Under the pieces are notes generated by a model. That model was not told the origin of the DNA, made no database searches, and saw nothing but the letters and a program-made list of their open reading frames with translations. A stretch of 64,000 nucleotides of DNA from Alcanivorax sediminis (GTDB taxonomy: Bacteria; Pseudomonadota; Gammaproteobacteria; Pseudomonadales; Alcanivoracaceae). The position numbers and the translations under genes are program-made. Shown here one piece after another: positions 30,211-37,881 of the stretch; positions within the stretch are counted from its first letter, which is position 1; every line of letters starts with the position of its first letter. The stretch covers positions 2,542,001 to 2,606,000 of the forward strand of contig NZ_WIRE01000001.1 of assembly GCF_009601165.1 (NCBI RefSeq). The letters are read 5' to 3'.

Positions 30211-30573
30211 TCAGCCTTGTTGCTCGGATTTCAGTAGCAGGGCCTCAGCAAGATCCCTGGACAGCTCCCTGAGTCGATAGAGGCCGGTCCTGCAGGTTCT
30301 GCCGTCTCTGTCTGGTTTCCGGTCCTCCAGCGTGTCTATCTGAAGCCCGCGACGGCGAAGGGTGGCAACAAGCTCAGGGCCATTTCTGCAGCCTGCCAGG
30401 CGCTCTACGTCCAGAGGGGATATGTCCCGGGTCAGTAGCAGGCTGACAGCTCGAAACTGGCGTTTGGAAAGCGGCCGCAACCCGGTATGATTGAGGAGTC
30501 GCTTGCTCTGGCGATGATTCTGGCCCTCGTGCTCGGTGGCAGCCGGCACGGGGGCTTTCCGTTTATCGGTCAT
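30211..30573 (-). CDS. Hypothetical protein, island
   Basis: The 120-residue basic protein has GGAGG 8 nt before ATG 30573. Its middle (RPLSKRQFRAVSLLLTRD, then VERLAGCRNGPELVATLRRRGL) resembles the helix-turn-helix used by small proteins that set a Pro/Arg-rich regulatory domain in satellites and phages, ending in LYRLRELSRDLAEALL. No family is assigned. It overlaps the upstream gene by 11 nt and lies 8 nt from the winged-helix gene. Confidence 0.6.
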   Translation of the reverse strand: MTDKRKAPVPAATEHEGQNHRQSKRLLNHTGLRPLSKRQFRAVSLLLTRDISPLDVERLAGCRNGPELVATLRRRGLQIDTLEDRKPDRDGRTCRTGLYRLRELSRDLAEALLLKSEQQG

Positions 30574-30781
30574 CGGGATCCCCTCCAATTTCTGGCAGCA
30601 GCCGCTTCAGCAGGTCGGCGCTTGTTTCTGTGCGAAGGGCAATCACATCAATGGCGCGGGATCTGTCCAGCCAGTGCTTTAGTTTCCGGGACAGGTTCAT
30701 GGCTTCCGTAATATCTTTTACGGATGATTCTGAGCTCAGGCTGGCCACATCTTCGTGGTGCAGGAAGTCGGGGTAGTTCAT
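30563..30781 (-). CDS. Hypothetical small protein, island
   Basis: From ATG 30781 the product has 72 residues, starting MNYPDFLHHEDVASLSSE and mainly helical and charged. The start overlaps the stop of the AlpA gene as ATGA, and its end overlaps the next gene by 11 nt, so the three are translationally linked. No known domain is visible. Confidence 0.6.
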   Translation of the reverse strand: MNYPDFLHHEDVASLSSESSVKDITEAMNLSRKLKHWLDRSRAIDVIALRTETSADLLKRLLPEIGGDPDDR

Positions 30782-30954
30782 GCTTGGGCCTCCTGAGCTG
30801 ATTCCCAAGATTCAAGGTCGACCAGTTTCCAGCGAGTGCAACCAGGAGAAAGCTTTACTGGCTTGGGCGCATGACCTTCTCGAACCCATCTCCACCAAGT
30901 GGCACGGGAGACTTCGTAGCGGTCTGCGGTTTGCTTATCTGAGAGGTATTTCAT
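30778..30954 (-). CDS. alpA: AlpA-family regulator
   Basis: This short gene encodes 58 residues starting MKYLSDKQTADRYEVSRATW, with the AlpA-type winged helix-turn-helix (residues about 3-25), the WWRWVREGHAPKPVKLSPG segment (about residues 20-38) and TRWKLVDLESWE near the end. AlpA proteins activate satellite excision or expression, as in PICIs, P4 (Vis) and CP4-57. It heads the regulatory block of the island; a 96-nt space separates it from the gene upstream and could hold its promoter. Confidence 0.85.
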   Translation of the reverse strand: MKYLSDKQTADRYEVSRATWWRWVREGHAPKPVKLSPGCTRWKLVDLESWESAQEAQA

Positions 30955-31050
30955 CTGTCTGTGCCTGTATGTTTGCGAGTGACACAGATATGAAACCGTT
31001 GAGGAAGGAATAGAGGAGGAGTTGGAAAGCTCCCTGTTTAGGGGGAGTTA

Positions 31051-31659
31051 TTACCCCCTCATGGATTCTCTGATGGCGCGGACGGCTTTTCTGGCTTCCT
31101 TGGGATCATCAGGGCCTGGCAGAGAGCTAACGCCTGCAGCTTGGAGAATTTCTGCTGCTTGGGCTGCCGCCTCTGTGACTTTCATACCGGTGCCCTCCAG
31201 GAGGCCGGCCACATTTGAAAGCAGGATGTGTTCAAGGTTGCTGGGGCGTCGTCCTTTGTTTGACGGCCACTGTTCAACCCGTCTCTGCGACCGCTTTAGA
31301 AGCAACAAATAGGTTTGTAGTTGCTGTTCAATGGGGTACACAAACCCCTCGAAGTAACCCTTTCCAGTAAGGTAAAGGTCTTCGCTAATATAGGCTTTGA
31401 CCGGTTCTGGCGTCATGCCAAGATGAGTTAGAAGGTCGGCTACTAGTTTTTGTGTTTTCTCTGAATGCTTAAGTGTTTCCTCTTTAGTCGGGGCAGTGTC
31501 CCTGTAGCTTGACCAATCACGATACTCACCCAGCAATCGCTGGATCTGGCATAACAATTCCTCTCCATGCGGGAGTCCTAGTATCTTCTTCTTGGCTCGC
31601 GGTGAGATGGATTCATCAACCCAGCCGCCTGTATGCTGTTTAGGAATTTTTCTAGGCAT
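31051..31659 (-). CDS. Hypothetical protein, island
   Basis: The 202-residue protein starts MPRKIPKQHTGGWVDESISP from ATG 31659, with GGGAG 8 nt upstream; a frame start at 31686 is less well supported. It is helical and charged, with two long amphipathic stretches (about residues 40-85 and 100-135) and a C-terminal EARKAVRAIRESMRG. I do not recognise it. It lies between the integrase-side genes and alpA on the same strand. Confidence 0.6.
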   Translation of the reverse strand: MPRKIPKQHTGGWVDESISPRAKKKILGLPHGEELLCQIQRLLGEYRDWSSYRDTAPTKEETLKHSEKTQKLVADLLTHLGMTPEPVKAYISEDLYLTGKGYFEGFVYPIEQQLQTYLLLLKRSQRRVEQWPSNKGRRPSNLEHILLSNVAGLLEGTGMKVTEAAAQAAEILQAAGVSSLPGPDDPKEARKAVRAIRESMRG

Positions 31660-31717
31660 GTCCAGTTCTCCCACGGCCAACTCCATGACAGAGTTGGCCG
31701 TATCCGCTATTTCCTGC

Positions 31718-32053
31718 CTACTGGTTTCCGTGTGCCTGTGCCCGGTACTCGGCGCCTAGGCCAACATTCTTGAGGCAATGAACCACGTCACTCACCTCAC
31801 GGATGAACCAGCCCAGGGCCTGTATCTCGTCAGCATCCATTGGCAGCTCACTGGTGGTGCTTGCTGCCATTAACTTGCCAACCACCTGAATACCGAGCTC
31901 CAGGGCATCGCCGGTTTCTTCGCTTGCTTGGGCAATGCGACGTAGCTGCTCTGATTGCTCGCTGGAGAGGGGCAGTTTTCCGCCATCGGGACCGCATACA
32001 GGTGCAATGGTGTCCAGGTCCTTCAGTAGTTCGCCAAATGATGGAGTGCTCAT
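31718..32053 (-). CDS. Hypothetical small protein, island
   Basis: This 111-residue acidic protein has mainly helical sequence (LSSEQSEQLRRIAQASEETG, DALELGIQVVGKLMAAS) and no motif I recognise. Its ATG overlaps the stop of the upstream gene by ATGA. With the preceding 97-residue gene it forms a coupled pair next to the integrase. Confidence 0.6.
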   Translation of the reverse strand: MSTPSFGELLKDLDTIAPVCGPDGGKLPLSSEQSEQLRRIAQASEETGDALELGIQVVGKLMAASTTSELPMDADEIQALGWFIREVSDVVHCLKNVGLGAEYRAQAHGNQ

Positions 32054-32343
32054 GAGTGTTCTCCTACGGTTGGAGTCTTGCGCTTTGCGCTTTGATAGCT
32101 GGGGGGCATGAACCAGTCCTCAGCACCTCCCGCAATGTCAGGGGAGCCGGTGGTGTGGGTAAGGCCAAGATCGGCAAGCCACCCGATACGCTCCGCCATT
32201 GTTGAGTATATGTAGGCGTACCCTCTGGCCGCGTCCTCTGGATTGCAATTCAGGTCCACCAGACCAGTGCTCAAAGCGTTGGCCATAGTCCCGATTTGCT
32301 CCAGGATTTCATTTACCAGCGTGATAGTATTTTCATCAGCCAT
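32050..32343 (-). CDS. Hypothetical small protein, island
   Basis: This 97-residue acidic protein starts MADENTITLVNEILEQIG; the first half looks helical (TMANALSTGLVDLN, AYIYSTMAERIGWLADLG). No family is recognised. It is coupled by ATGA to the following gene and lies 83 nt downstream of the integrase stop. Confidence 0.6.
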   Translation of the reverse strand: MADENTITLVNEILEQIGTMANALSTGLVDLNCNPEDAARGYAYIYSTMAERIGWLADLGLTHTTGSPDIAGGAEDWFMPPSYQSAKRKTPTVGEHS

Positions 32344-32426
32344 GATTTCACCTCTGCGTTAGGTGGTTTTGTGGTTAGGGCCTGCTGGTAGGGCTAATAC
32401 CAGTGGGCCCGGTTTGCCTGATGCCA

Positions 32427-33668
32427 TCAGGCACGGTCAACTTGCTCTTTTGAGTTTGCGAATGCTGCCCATTCCGCCATTAGCTGGCGTCGCTTGTCGA
32501 TAAGCTCAGACCGGGCATAGGCGGCGCGTGTGGCATCACTGTTAACGTGAGCCAGGGCCAGTTCTGATACCTCGTCTGCATAGCTGGTTTGCTCTCGTGC
32601 CCAATCCTTGAAAGTAGAGCGGAAGCCGTGGGCGGTAGCTTTTATGTCCATGCGCTTCAGTAGAGCGGTTAGCGCCACGTCAGAAAATTTGCCGCCACGG
32701 GGAGCGGTGAAGATGAAATCACTGCCCTCAAAGCGGGGGATCTCTCGCAGAATCTCTACGGCATCAGGGCAAAGCGGCACCTTGTGCGGTTTGCCTGCCT
32801 TCATCCTGTCCGCAGGAATCGTCCAGACGGCAGCATCTAGGTCAATTTCATCCCAAGTCGCGCCGCGAACCTCTCCAGAGCGGGCAGCCGTGAGGATGGC
32901 GAACTCAAGGGCGCGTGCTGATACTGCAGGGCGTTGGCGTAGTTCAGCCATGAAGCTAGGCAGCTCTGCATAGGGCAGGGCAGTGAAGTGCTTGGCCTTC
33001 TTGATTTTGGATGGCTTGCCCAAGGCAAGGTCTACATTGTCTTTAAGCCGTGCCGGGTTTTCGCCGGTACGGAATCCCGAAACGGTGGCCCATGCCAGCA
33101 CCTTTTCAATACGGCCACGGACACGGCCAGCGGTTTCTGTCTTGGTGTGCCAGATAGGCTCCAGCACCTGGACAATATGTGGAAGCTCAATCTCTGAAAC
33201 GGCCATTTTCCCAATGACAGGGCTGGCGTAGGTCGAGAGCGTGTTTGTCCACTGCTGGATATGTTTTGGGTTCTTGAACTCTCGGGACTTCACGGCGAGG
33301 AATTGCCGGGCAGCATCATCAAAGGTCAGGGTTTTGAACTGTTCAGCAATAAGTGACTGCCGGGCGGCTTGCCGCTGCTCAATAGGGTCAATGCCGCTCT
33401 CTATCTGCTCTCGGCAATCGCGTGCTTTCTCCCTTGCCCCTGCTAGGGACACATCAGGGAAGCCGCCTAGGCCGATGCTTCTACGCTTCCCTCCTACAGT
33501 GGTCCGGTAAATCCAGGACTTTGCACCGGTCGGGGTGACTTGCATGAGCAGGCCGGCCACGCCGCCAACGGGGTGCAGCGCATTGTATGCCTTGCCGGTG
33601 GTCTTGCTAACTGAATGAGTCAGCCGCTTAACCTCTGTGGCGGTCAATTCCCTGGCTTTCTTTGGCAT
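32427..33668 (-). CDS. int: Tyrosine-type integrase with N-terminal DUF4102 arm-binding domain
   Basis: The 413-residue protein is a P4-type integrase. Residues 1 to about 90 form the arm-type DNA-binding domain (GKAYNALHPVGGVAGLLMQV, KRRSIGLGGFPDVSLAGAR). The catalytic domain shows the first Arg in LTAARSGEVRGATW, the HGFR box (AHGFRSTFKDWAR) and the C-terminal nucleophile Tyr in DATRAAYARSE. It recombines attP with the tRNA-Ser 3' end. It is 202 nt from attR and reads into the island. A perfect palindrome, TGCCTGATG-C-CATCAGGCA (32415-32433), overlaps its last codons. Confidence 0.95.
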   Translation of the reverse strand: MPKKARELTATEVKRLTHSVSKTTGKAYNALHPVGGVAGLLMQVTPTGAKSWIYRTTVGGKRRSIGLGGFPDVSLAGAREKARDCREQIESGIDPIEQRQAARQSLIAEQFKTLTFDDAARQFLAVKSREFKNPKHIQQWTNTLSTYASPVIGKMAVSEIELPHIVQVLEPIWHTKTETAGRVRGRIEKVLAWATVSGFRTGENPARLKDNVDLALGKPSKIKKAKHFTALPYAELPSFMAELRQRPAVSARALEFAILTAARSGEVRGATWDEIDLDAAVWTIPADRMKAGKPHKVPLCPDAVEILREIPRFEGSDFIFTAPRGGKFSDVALTALLKRMDIKATAHGFRSTFKDWAREQTSYADEVSELALAHVNSDATRAAYARSELIDKRRQLMAEWAAFANSKEQVDRA

Positions 33669-33870
33669 GAATGGCCCGTTTCGTTTGTTCGGCTTCGCCA
33701 GTTTGTCAGATGCAGGATTTTAACTTTCCAGCGTATCTAACTACCTATCAATAGATATGTAATGGGATGATATTGGTTAAGACGGGAAAAGACAAGGAAT
33801 GCAGATATAATGCGGGTTTGAGTGGGTTAATGATATTGATTGAAACGGCATAAAGTTAGGCGGAGAAAGA
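33669..33870. other. Integrase/attR-side control region
   Basis: This 202-nt AT-rich region holds the integrase leader. ATGATATTGGTT (33767-33778) and ATGATATTGATT (33830-33841) are near-identical direct repeats 63 nt apart and could be arm-type integrase sites. No gene is visible. Confidence 0.5.
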
Positions 33871-33886
33871 CACCCCCTCCGCCAAA
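33871..33886 (+). repeat. attR, 16-bp direct repeat
   Basis: An exact copy of attL (24785-24800), containing the last bases of tRNA-Ser with CCA. Only the 3' fragment of the tRNA is present here. Confidence 0.9.
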
Positions 33887-33887
33887 C

Positions 33888-33922
33888 AAAAAGCCCGCGC
33901 TCAAAGAGTGCGGGCTTTTTTT
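33888..33922. terminator. Terminator next to attR
   Basis: AAAAAGCCCGC (33888-33898) pairs with GCGGGCTTTTT (33910-33920), flanked by A and T runs on both sides. It lies 1 nt after attR, so it is probably the original terminator of tRNA-Ser before the island moved in, and it also terminates the convergent arsA-like gene. Confidence 0.9.
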
Positions 33923-33979
33923 ATGGGCATTGATTCACTGCAGGACAGGGCTGGCGCTGTAAAGCTTCCGTTTCTTTAC

Positions 33980-34993
33980 TCAACCGAGCAGACGGGAAAA
34001 GTCACGGATCGCATCCAGCCCCTGAACATCGTCTTCCTGCAATGGAATGCTCAGCATTGCTAATGCATGAAAACGGTCTTTAATTTCATCAAGATGACGT
34101 TGCTGTGTCATCACGCGTGCCGCAAAAAATGCGCCATCCACCTTCGTGGGCAGCACCCGGTTGATAATGATACCTGCCACTGGAATACCTGAATCGTTGA
34201 GGCTGTCCACGGCTCTGCCGGTTTCCAGAATGGGCAGCTTTTCCGGCGTCATGACAAAGATGAACGCAGTTTTATCAGCGTCGGAAAGTACCCGGCGCGC
34301 CCTGTGGAAGAGCCGCTGGCGTGCCAGCAAGGTATCCGCAATCTGACGACTGCGTGGGTCGAGATCTCGGTTGGCGTGTTCCACCGGGTCTTGTAACGGG
34401 CTATCCAGATCCTTCCCGGGGCTCAGGTGATCGAGCACCTTGCCGAGCTGCTGGGCCTTGTGATTATGCTTGAGGAGGCCGCTGGTCCAGGCGGCCATGA
34501 TCTCGGGCAGGCTGAGTAACCGCAATGTGTGGCCAGTCGGTGCGGTGTCGAAGATCACCAGATCATAATCGTTACTGGTTTCGTCGATGATTCGGGAAAT
34601 GCGCTCGAGCAGGGCGGCTTCCTGGGCACCAGGAGACTGACGACTCAGGCGTAACTGTTTCTCGAGTTCCTTGAATTGATCCGGTCCGGCAAAGCGGCGC
34701 ATCTGCGCGCTGACGTTTTCCAGATACCGATCCACCTCTTCATCAGGATCCAGTTCCAGCGCAAAAAGGTTGGGTGCCATGCAGCGGATACGGTTGCCAA
34801 TCGGGCTGGCGAAGGCGTCGCCAAGGCTGTGGGCTGGATCCGTAGACACCAGCAACACTTTGCGACCGGCATCCGCTGCCCGGCAGGCAATGGCCGCAGC
34901 GGAAGTGGTTTTCCCGACCCCCCCTTTGCCTCCCACCATCAGCAAAGAGCGATGGCGGATCAAATCATCGATATTCAGTTCTGAGGAGGCCAT
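33980..34993 (-). CDS. ArsA-family ATPase
   Basis: The 337-residue protein is an ArsA/Get3-type P-loop ATPase: deviant Walker A GGKGGVGKTTSAAA (about residues 21-34), the switch-I STDPAHSLGDAF (about residues 51-62), and Walker B DYDLVIFDTAPTGHTLRLL (about residues 144-162). It is a single-domain protein, unlike the two-domain arsenite pump ArsA, and no arsenic genes are near. ATG 34993 overlaps the stop of the cory-CC-star gene as TGATG. It may assist the membrane protein CstA or act in membrane-protein handling, but this is inference. Confidence 0.9.
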   Translation of the reverse strand: MASSELNIDDLIRHRSLLMVGGKGGVGKTTSAAAIACRAADAGRKVLLVSTDPAHSLGDAFASPIGNRIRCMAPNLFALELDPDEEVDRYLENVSAQMRRFAGPDQFKELEKQLRLSRQSPGAQEAALLERISRIIDETSNDYDLVIFDTAPTGHTLRLLSLPEIMAAWTSGLLKHNHKAQQLGKVLDHLSPGKDLDSPLQDPVEHANRDLDPRSRQIADTLLARQRLFHRARRVLSDADKTAFIFVMTPEKLPILETGRAVDSLNDSGIPVAGIIINRVLPTKVDGAFFAARVMTQQRHLDEIKDRFHALAMLSIPLQEDDVQGLDAIRDFSRLLG

Positions 34994-35262
34994 CAGCAGC
35001 AACGAAAGTGATCGAGGGGGGAGCGCTCCATGCCCATGCGGGTGTGCCAGTCGTGGAAGCGATCCATCAACAAGGGTTGCAGTTCCAGAGTGCTCCAGGC
35101 GGCAGGGTTGGGAATCCCCATCATTTCCGAGAACACAAGCAGCATGAACAGGTCTTCCTCGTCACGCTTGGCGCGAGCGATGGCCGCACGGTAGGGCGCG
35201 TTGTAATACTGGGTGCCCAGCTCATTGAGCCGACGCAATGCCCCGATAATGCGGCCAGCCAT
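34993..35262 (-). CDS. Cory-CC-star family protein
   Basis: The 89-residue protein ends in the Cys-Cys-stop that gives the family its name (HFRCC). It starts MAGRIIGALRRLNELGTQYY and is mainly helical (EEDLFMLLVFSEMMGI at about residues 35-50). It overlaps cstA at its start (ATGA) and the ArsA-like ATPase at its stop, so all three are translationally coupled. The function of the family is not known; the terminal Cys pair could bind a metal or be tail-linked. Confidence 0.82.
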   Translation of the reverse strand: MAGRIIGALRRLNELGTQYYNAPYRAAIARAKRDEEDLFMLLVFSEMMGIPNPAAWSTLELQPLLMDRFHDWHTRMGMERSPLDHFRCC

Positions 35263-36935
35263 CAGGTTTGCTCCGCAGGTTCAGCAAACGCTTTTTTCAG
35301 GGCTGCTGCACACTCCAGCGTCACCAGCAGTGCAGCAACCAGCACGACGATATCCAGCCCAAGCAGGAACCAGTCCTGTTTGTCATAGAAGCTTTTGAGC
35401 TGCAGTAGCAGGGCCATCAGCGTCATGATCAGCAGGAACGCAAGCGGGCCGAGAGTGTAAATAGCCGGGCGGCCACGCCGTACCAGCATGATGGTGATGA
35501 CCAGCAAGGTCAGGCCGGCCAAAAGCTGATTGGTGGTACCGAACAACGGCCAGATCAACAGGCCACCGCTGCCATCCGCCCCACCGGCACCGAAGGCAAG
35601 CAGCAGGCAGCTGATCACTGAGAGTAGCGTGGCGGGCAGGGGACGCGTCAGCCATTTTTGCTGATAGATATCGCCCCACTCCTGGAAAATATAACGCTGA
35701 AGACGCAGCCCGGTGTCCATGGTGGTGCCCGCGAAAAGAGCCGCCATCACGGTGAGCAGGGTTGCAGCGACACCGACCTCCATGCCCAGCCCGCCGGCCA
35801 GAATGGCTGCGCCGCCATCAACAAAGGCGGTCAGGCTGCCCTTGCCAAAGGCGGTGTAGACCGCCTGCCAATCTGCCAGCGTCGCAAAGCCGGCAGTAGC
35901 GGCAATAATCGCTGCCAGCGCCAAGGAGCCCTCACCAATGGCGCCAAAATAACCCACGAAGCGGGCATCCGTTTCCTTGTCCAGCTGTTTGGAGCTGGTG
36001 CCCGAGGCGACAAGACCATGGAAGCCTGAGATGGCACCACAGGCAATCGTTACGAACAGCAAGGGCAGAAGTGAAGGGGTGCCAGGAGGCACGTCCACAT
36101 TGATCATCGGCGCCACAACCATAGGGTTGCCGATCAGTACGGCACCGTAAAGCAGGATCAGGCCGACAAACAACTGCAAGCCATTTATGTAGTCGCGCGG
36201 TTGTAACAGCATCCACACCGGTAGCAGCGACGCGATAGCGGCGTAAGCGAACAACAGCAGAATCCAGCTGGCGCTGGCAGAAAGCCCCATCACTTGATCA
36301 GGAAGTGCAACGGGGACTTGCGGGCCGATGTAGATCAGGGAGTAAAGCGCAATAACACCGGCAATGGACACAATCCCCAGGCCAATCACTCGACGATAGA
36401 TCAGCTGCCCAATGACAAGGGCAACAGCAATAGCCCCCCACACTGGAACGACAGCCCCCGGGTTGTTGATCAGTAGCTTGGCGATAACCACCCCAAATAC
36501 AGCGTTAACCATCAACAGGACCAGGAATATAACAATCATGAAGATCGTGCGTGCTCGATGGCCGACCACTTCACCGGTGAGGGCGCCAACGGACTTGGCG
36601 CGGTTCCGGACACTGGCCCAGAGCGCACCACTGTCATGAACACCGGCAAAAAAGATGGTGCCAAGCACCACCCAGATGAAGGCAGGCAGCCAGCCCCAGA
36701 TCACAGCGATGGCCGGGCCTACGATGGGGGCAGCCCCTGCGACGGAGGTGAAGTGGTGCCCCCAGAGCACATAACGGTTCGTGGGGACGAAGTCCACGCC
36801 ATCCTCAAATTCGTGGGCCGGGGTGCGAAAATCAGGGTCTAGTTTGAAGATGCGGTTGGCGATAAACCGGGAGTAGAATAAATAACCGGCAGCCATGCCA
36901 CCAAGCCCCAGCAGGAGCAGAACGATTGCGCTCAT
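35262..36935 (-). CDS. cstA: CstA family carbon-starvation / peptide or pyruvate transporter
   Basis: The 557-residue integral membrane protein has about 14-16 hydrophobic segments and the CstA signatures: RYVLWGHHFTSVAGAAPIVGPAIA near residue 54 (in part), and ACGAISGFHGLVASGTSSKQL near residue 300 (in part). E. coli CstA and BtsT, about 700 residues long, import pyruvate and peptides; this is the shorter subfamily, which often accompanies cory-CC-star and ArsA-like genes. Its leader is shared with gacA across 218 nt. Substrate is not shown by the sequence. Confidence 0.92.
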   Translation of the reverse strand: MSAIVLLLLGLGGMAAGYLFYSRFIANRIFKLDPDFRTPAHEFEDGVDFVPTNRYVLWGHHFTSVAGAAPIVGPAIAVIWGWLPAFIWVVLGTIFFAGVHDSGALWASVRNRAKSVGALTGEVVGHRARTIFMIVIFLVLLMVNAVFGVVIAKLLINNPGAVVPVWGAIAVALVIGQLIYRRVIGLGIVSIAGVIALYSLIYIGPQVPVALPDQVMGLSASASWILLLFAYAAIASLLPVWMLLQPRDYINGLQLFVGLILLYGAVLIGNPMVVAPMINVDVPPGTPSLLPLLFVTIACGAISGFHGLVASGTSSKQLDKETDARFVGYFGAIGEGSLALAAIIAATAGFATLADWQAVYTAFGKGSLTAFVDGGAAILAGGLGMEVGVAATLLTVMAALFAGTTMDTGLRLQRYIFQEWGDIYQQKWLTRPLPATLLSVISCLLLAFGAGGADGSGGLLIWPLFGTTNQLLAGLTLLVITIMLVRRGRPAIYTLGPLAFLLIMTLMALLLQLKSFYDKQDWFLLGLDIVVLVAALLVTLECAAALKKAFAEPAEQT

Positions 36936-37027
36936 GGGAGTTACCCTTGGGTCATTTCCTGTTGGTTTTGTTGCAAAGAGTTAGTCTCTCATGCCTGACT
37001 CGAAGGTCTACACGACCTAAGGCTAAT

Positions 37028-37040
37028 ATACAGTCTGTAT
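37028..37040. promoter_or_regulatory. 13-bp palindrome in the cstA/gacA intergenic space
   Basis: ATACAG-T-CTGTAT is a perfect palindrome around a central T and lies between the divergent cstA and gacA genes. It could be a dimeric regulator site. It is not a LexA box, whose half-sites are in the opposite order. Confidence 0.35.
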
Positions 37041-37153
37041 CGGTGACAGCCATCAATCTTTGCCTAAAATGTCCTATGAAACAGAAAGGGTAGTGAGTAT
37101 GGTTTCCGCTTCTTCACGCTAGGCGGGTAATGGAACTACCCGGAGGTAAGAGC

Positions 37154-37810
37154 ATGATCAAAGTATTGGTAGTGGACGACCATGATCTGGTCAGAACCGG
37201 CATCGCGAGGATGCTGGACGAGGTCGATGGTATCAAGGTGGTCGGGCAAGCCAGTTCCGGGGAAGAGGCCATTCAGTTGACCCGTGACAACTCCCCTGAT
37301 GTGGTGCTCATGGACATCAAGATGCCTGGCATCGGGGGGCTCGAAGCCACTCGCAAATTGCTGCGTGTAGATGATGGCCTGCGTGTGATTGCGGTCACCA
37401 TGTGTGAAGAAGAACCGTTTCCATCCCGTCTCATGAAAGCGGGAGCCGCGGGTTACATGACCAAGGGGGCGGACCTGGATGAAATGGTGCGCGCCATCAA
37501 GATTGTGACCACCGGGCAGCGCTACATCAGCCCCGAAATAGCCCAGGCCATGGCGTTAAAGCCCTATGTTGGCGAAGAAGCCAGCCTGCTGGACATGCTC
37601 TCCGAGCGCGAACTGCAGATCATGATGATGATCGTCAATTGCCACAAGGTTCAGGATGTGGCCGACAAACTGTGTTTGTCTCCCAAGACAGTCAACACCT
37701 ATCGATATCGTATCTTCGACAAGCTGGGAGTATCCAGTGACGTGGAAATGGCCTTGTTGGCCGTGCGTCACGGAATGCTGGATGCAGTGGAGCAAAGCCT
37801 GCCCGGCTAA
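37154..37810 (+). CDS. gacA: GacA/UvrY response regulator (NarL family)
   Basis: The 218-residue regulator has a receiver domain (phosphoacceptor Asp54 in VLMDIKMPG) and a C-terminal LuxR-type helix-turn-helix (LSERELQIMMMIVN, then DVADKLCLSPKTVNTYRYRI). GacA acts with the GacS/BarA kinase to turn on small RNAs that titrate CsrA/RsmA. The ATG at 37154 follows GGAGGTAAG; an upstream in-frame start at 37130 is weaker. The order gacA-uvrC-pgsA is conserved in gammaproteobacteria and supports the assignment. Confidence 0.96.
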   Translation: MIKVLVVDDHDLVRTGIARMLDEVDGIKVVGQASSGEEAIQLTRDNSPDVVLMDIKMPGIGGLEATRKLLRVDDGLRVIAVTMCEEEPFPSRLMKAGAAGYMTKGADLDEMVRAIKIVTTGQRYISPEIAQAMALKPYVGEEASLLDMLSERELQIMMMIVNCHKVQDVADKLCLSPKTVNTYRYRIFDKLGVSSDVEMALLAVRHGMLDAVEQSLPG

Positions 37811-37881
37811 AGAAGTCTCGCCATTGAGGAAATGTCTCTGTCAGCGCTGATATACTTGGCGGCCTGAAGCGGAGACTTTCC

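Larger units (their letters stand above)
24785..33886. mobile_element. 9.1-kb phage-satellite-like genomic island in tRNA-Ser
   Basis: The island is bounded by exact 16-bp direct repeats of the tRNA-Ser 3' end. Reading leftwards from the right end it carries a tyrosine integrase, small hypothetical genes, an AlpA regulator, a winged-helix protein next to iterons, a helix-turn-helix gene, an HK97-type major capsid protein, a prohead protease and a P27-family small terminase, all on the minus strand. Three plus-strand cargo genes with membrane or export signals lie at the left end. No portal, large terminase or tail gene is visible. This pattern resembles capsid-carrying satellites (capsid-forming PICI-like elements) rather than a full prophage. 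Confidence 0.88.

Noticed and set aside
24785..33886. Complete prophage
   Set aside because: No large terminase, portal, tail, lysis or replication helicase genes are present, and 9.1 kb is too small.
33980..34993. Arsenite-resistance pump ATPase
   Set aside because: The protein is single-domain, has no arsB/arsC/arsR neighbours and is coupled to cstA and cory-CC-star.
37028..37040. Palindrome ATACAG-T-CTGTAT as a LexA (SOS) box
   Set aside because: LexA sites read CTGT-N8-ACAG; here the half-sites are in the reverse order and spacing.
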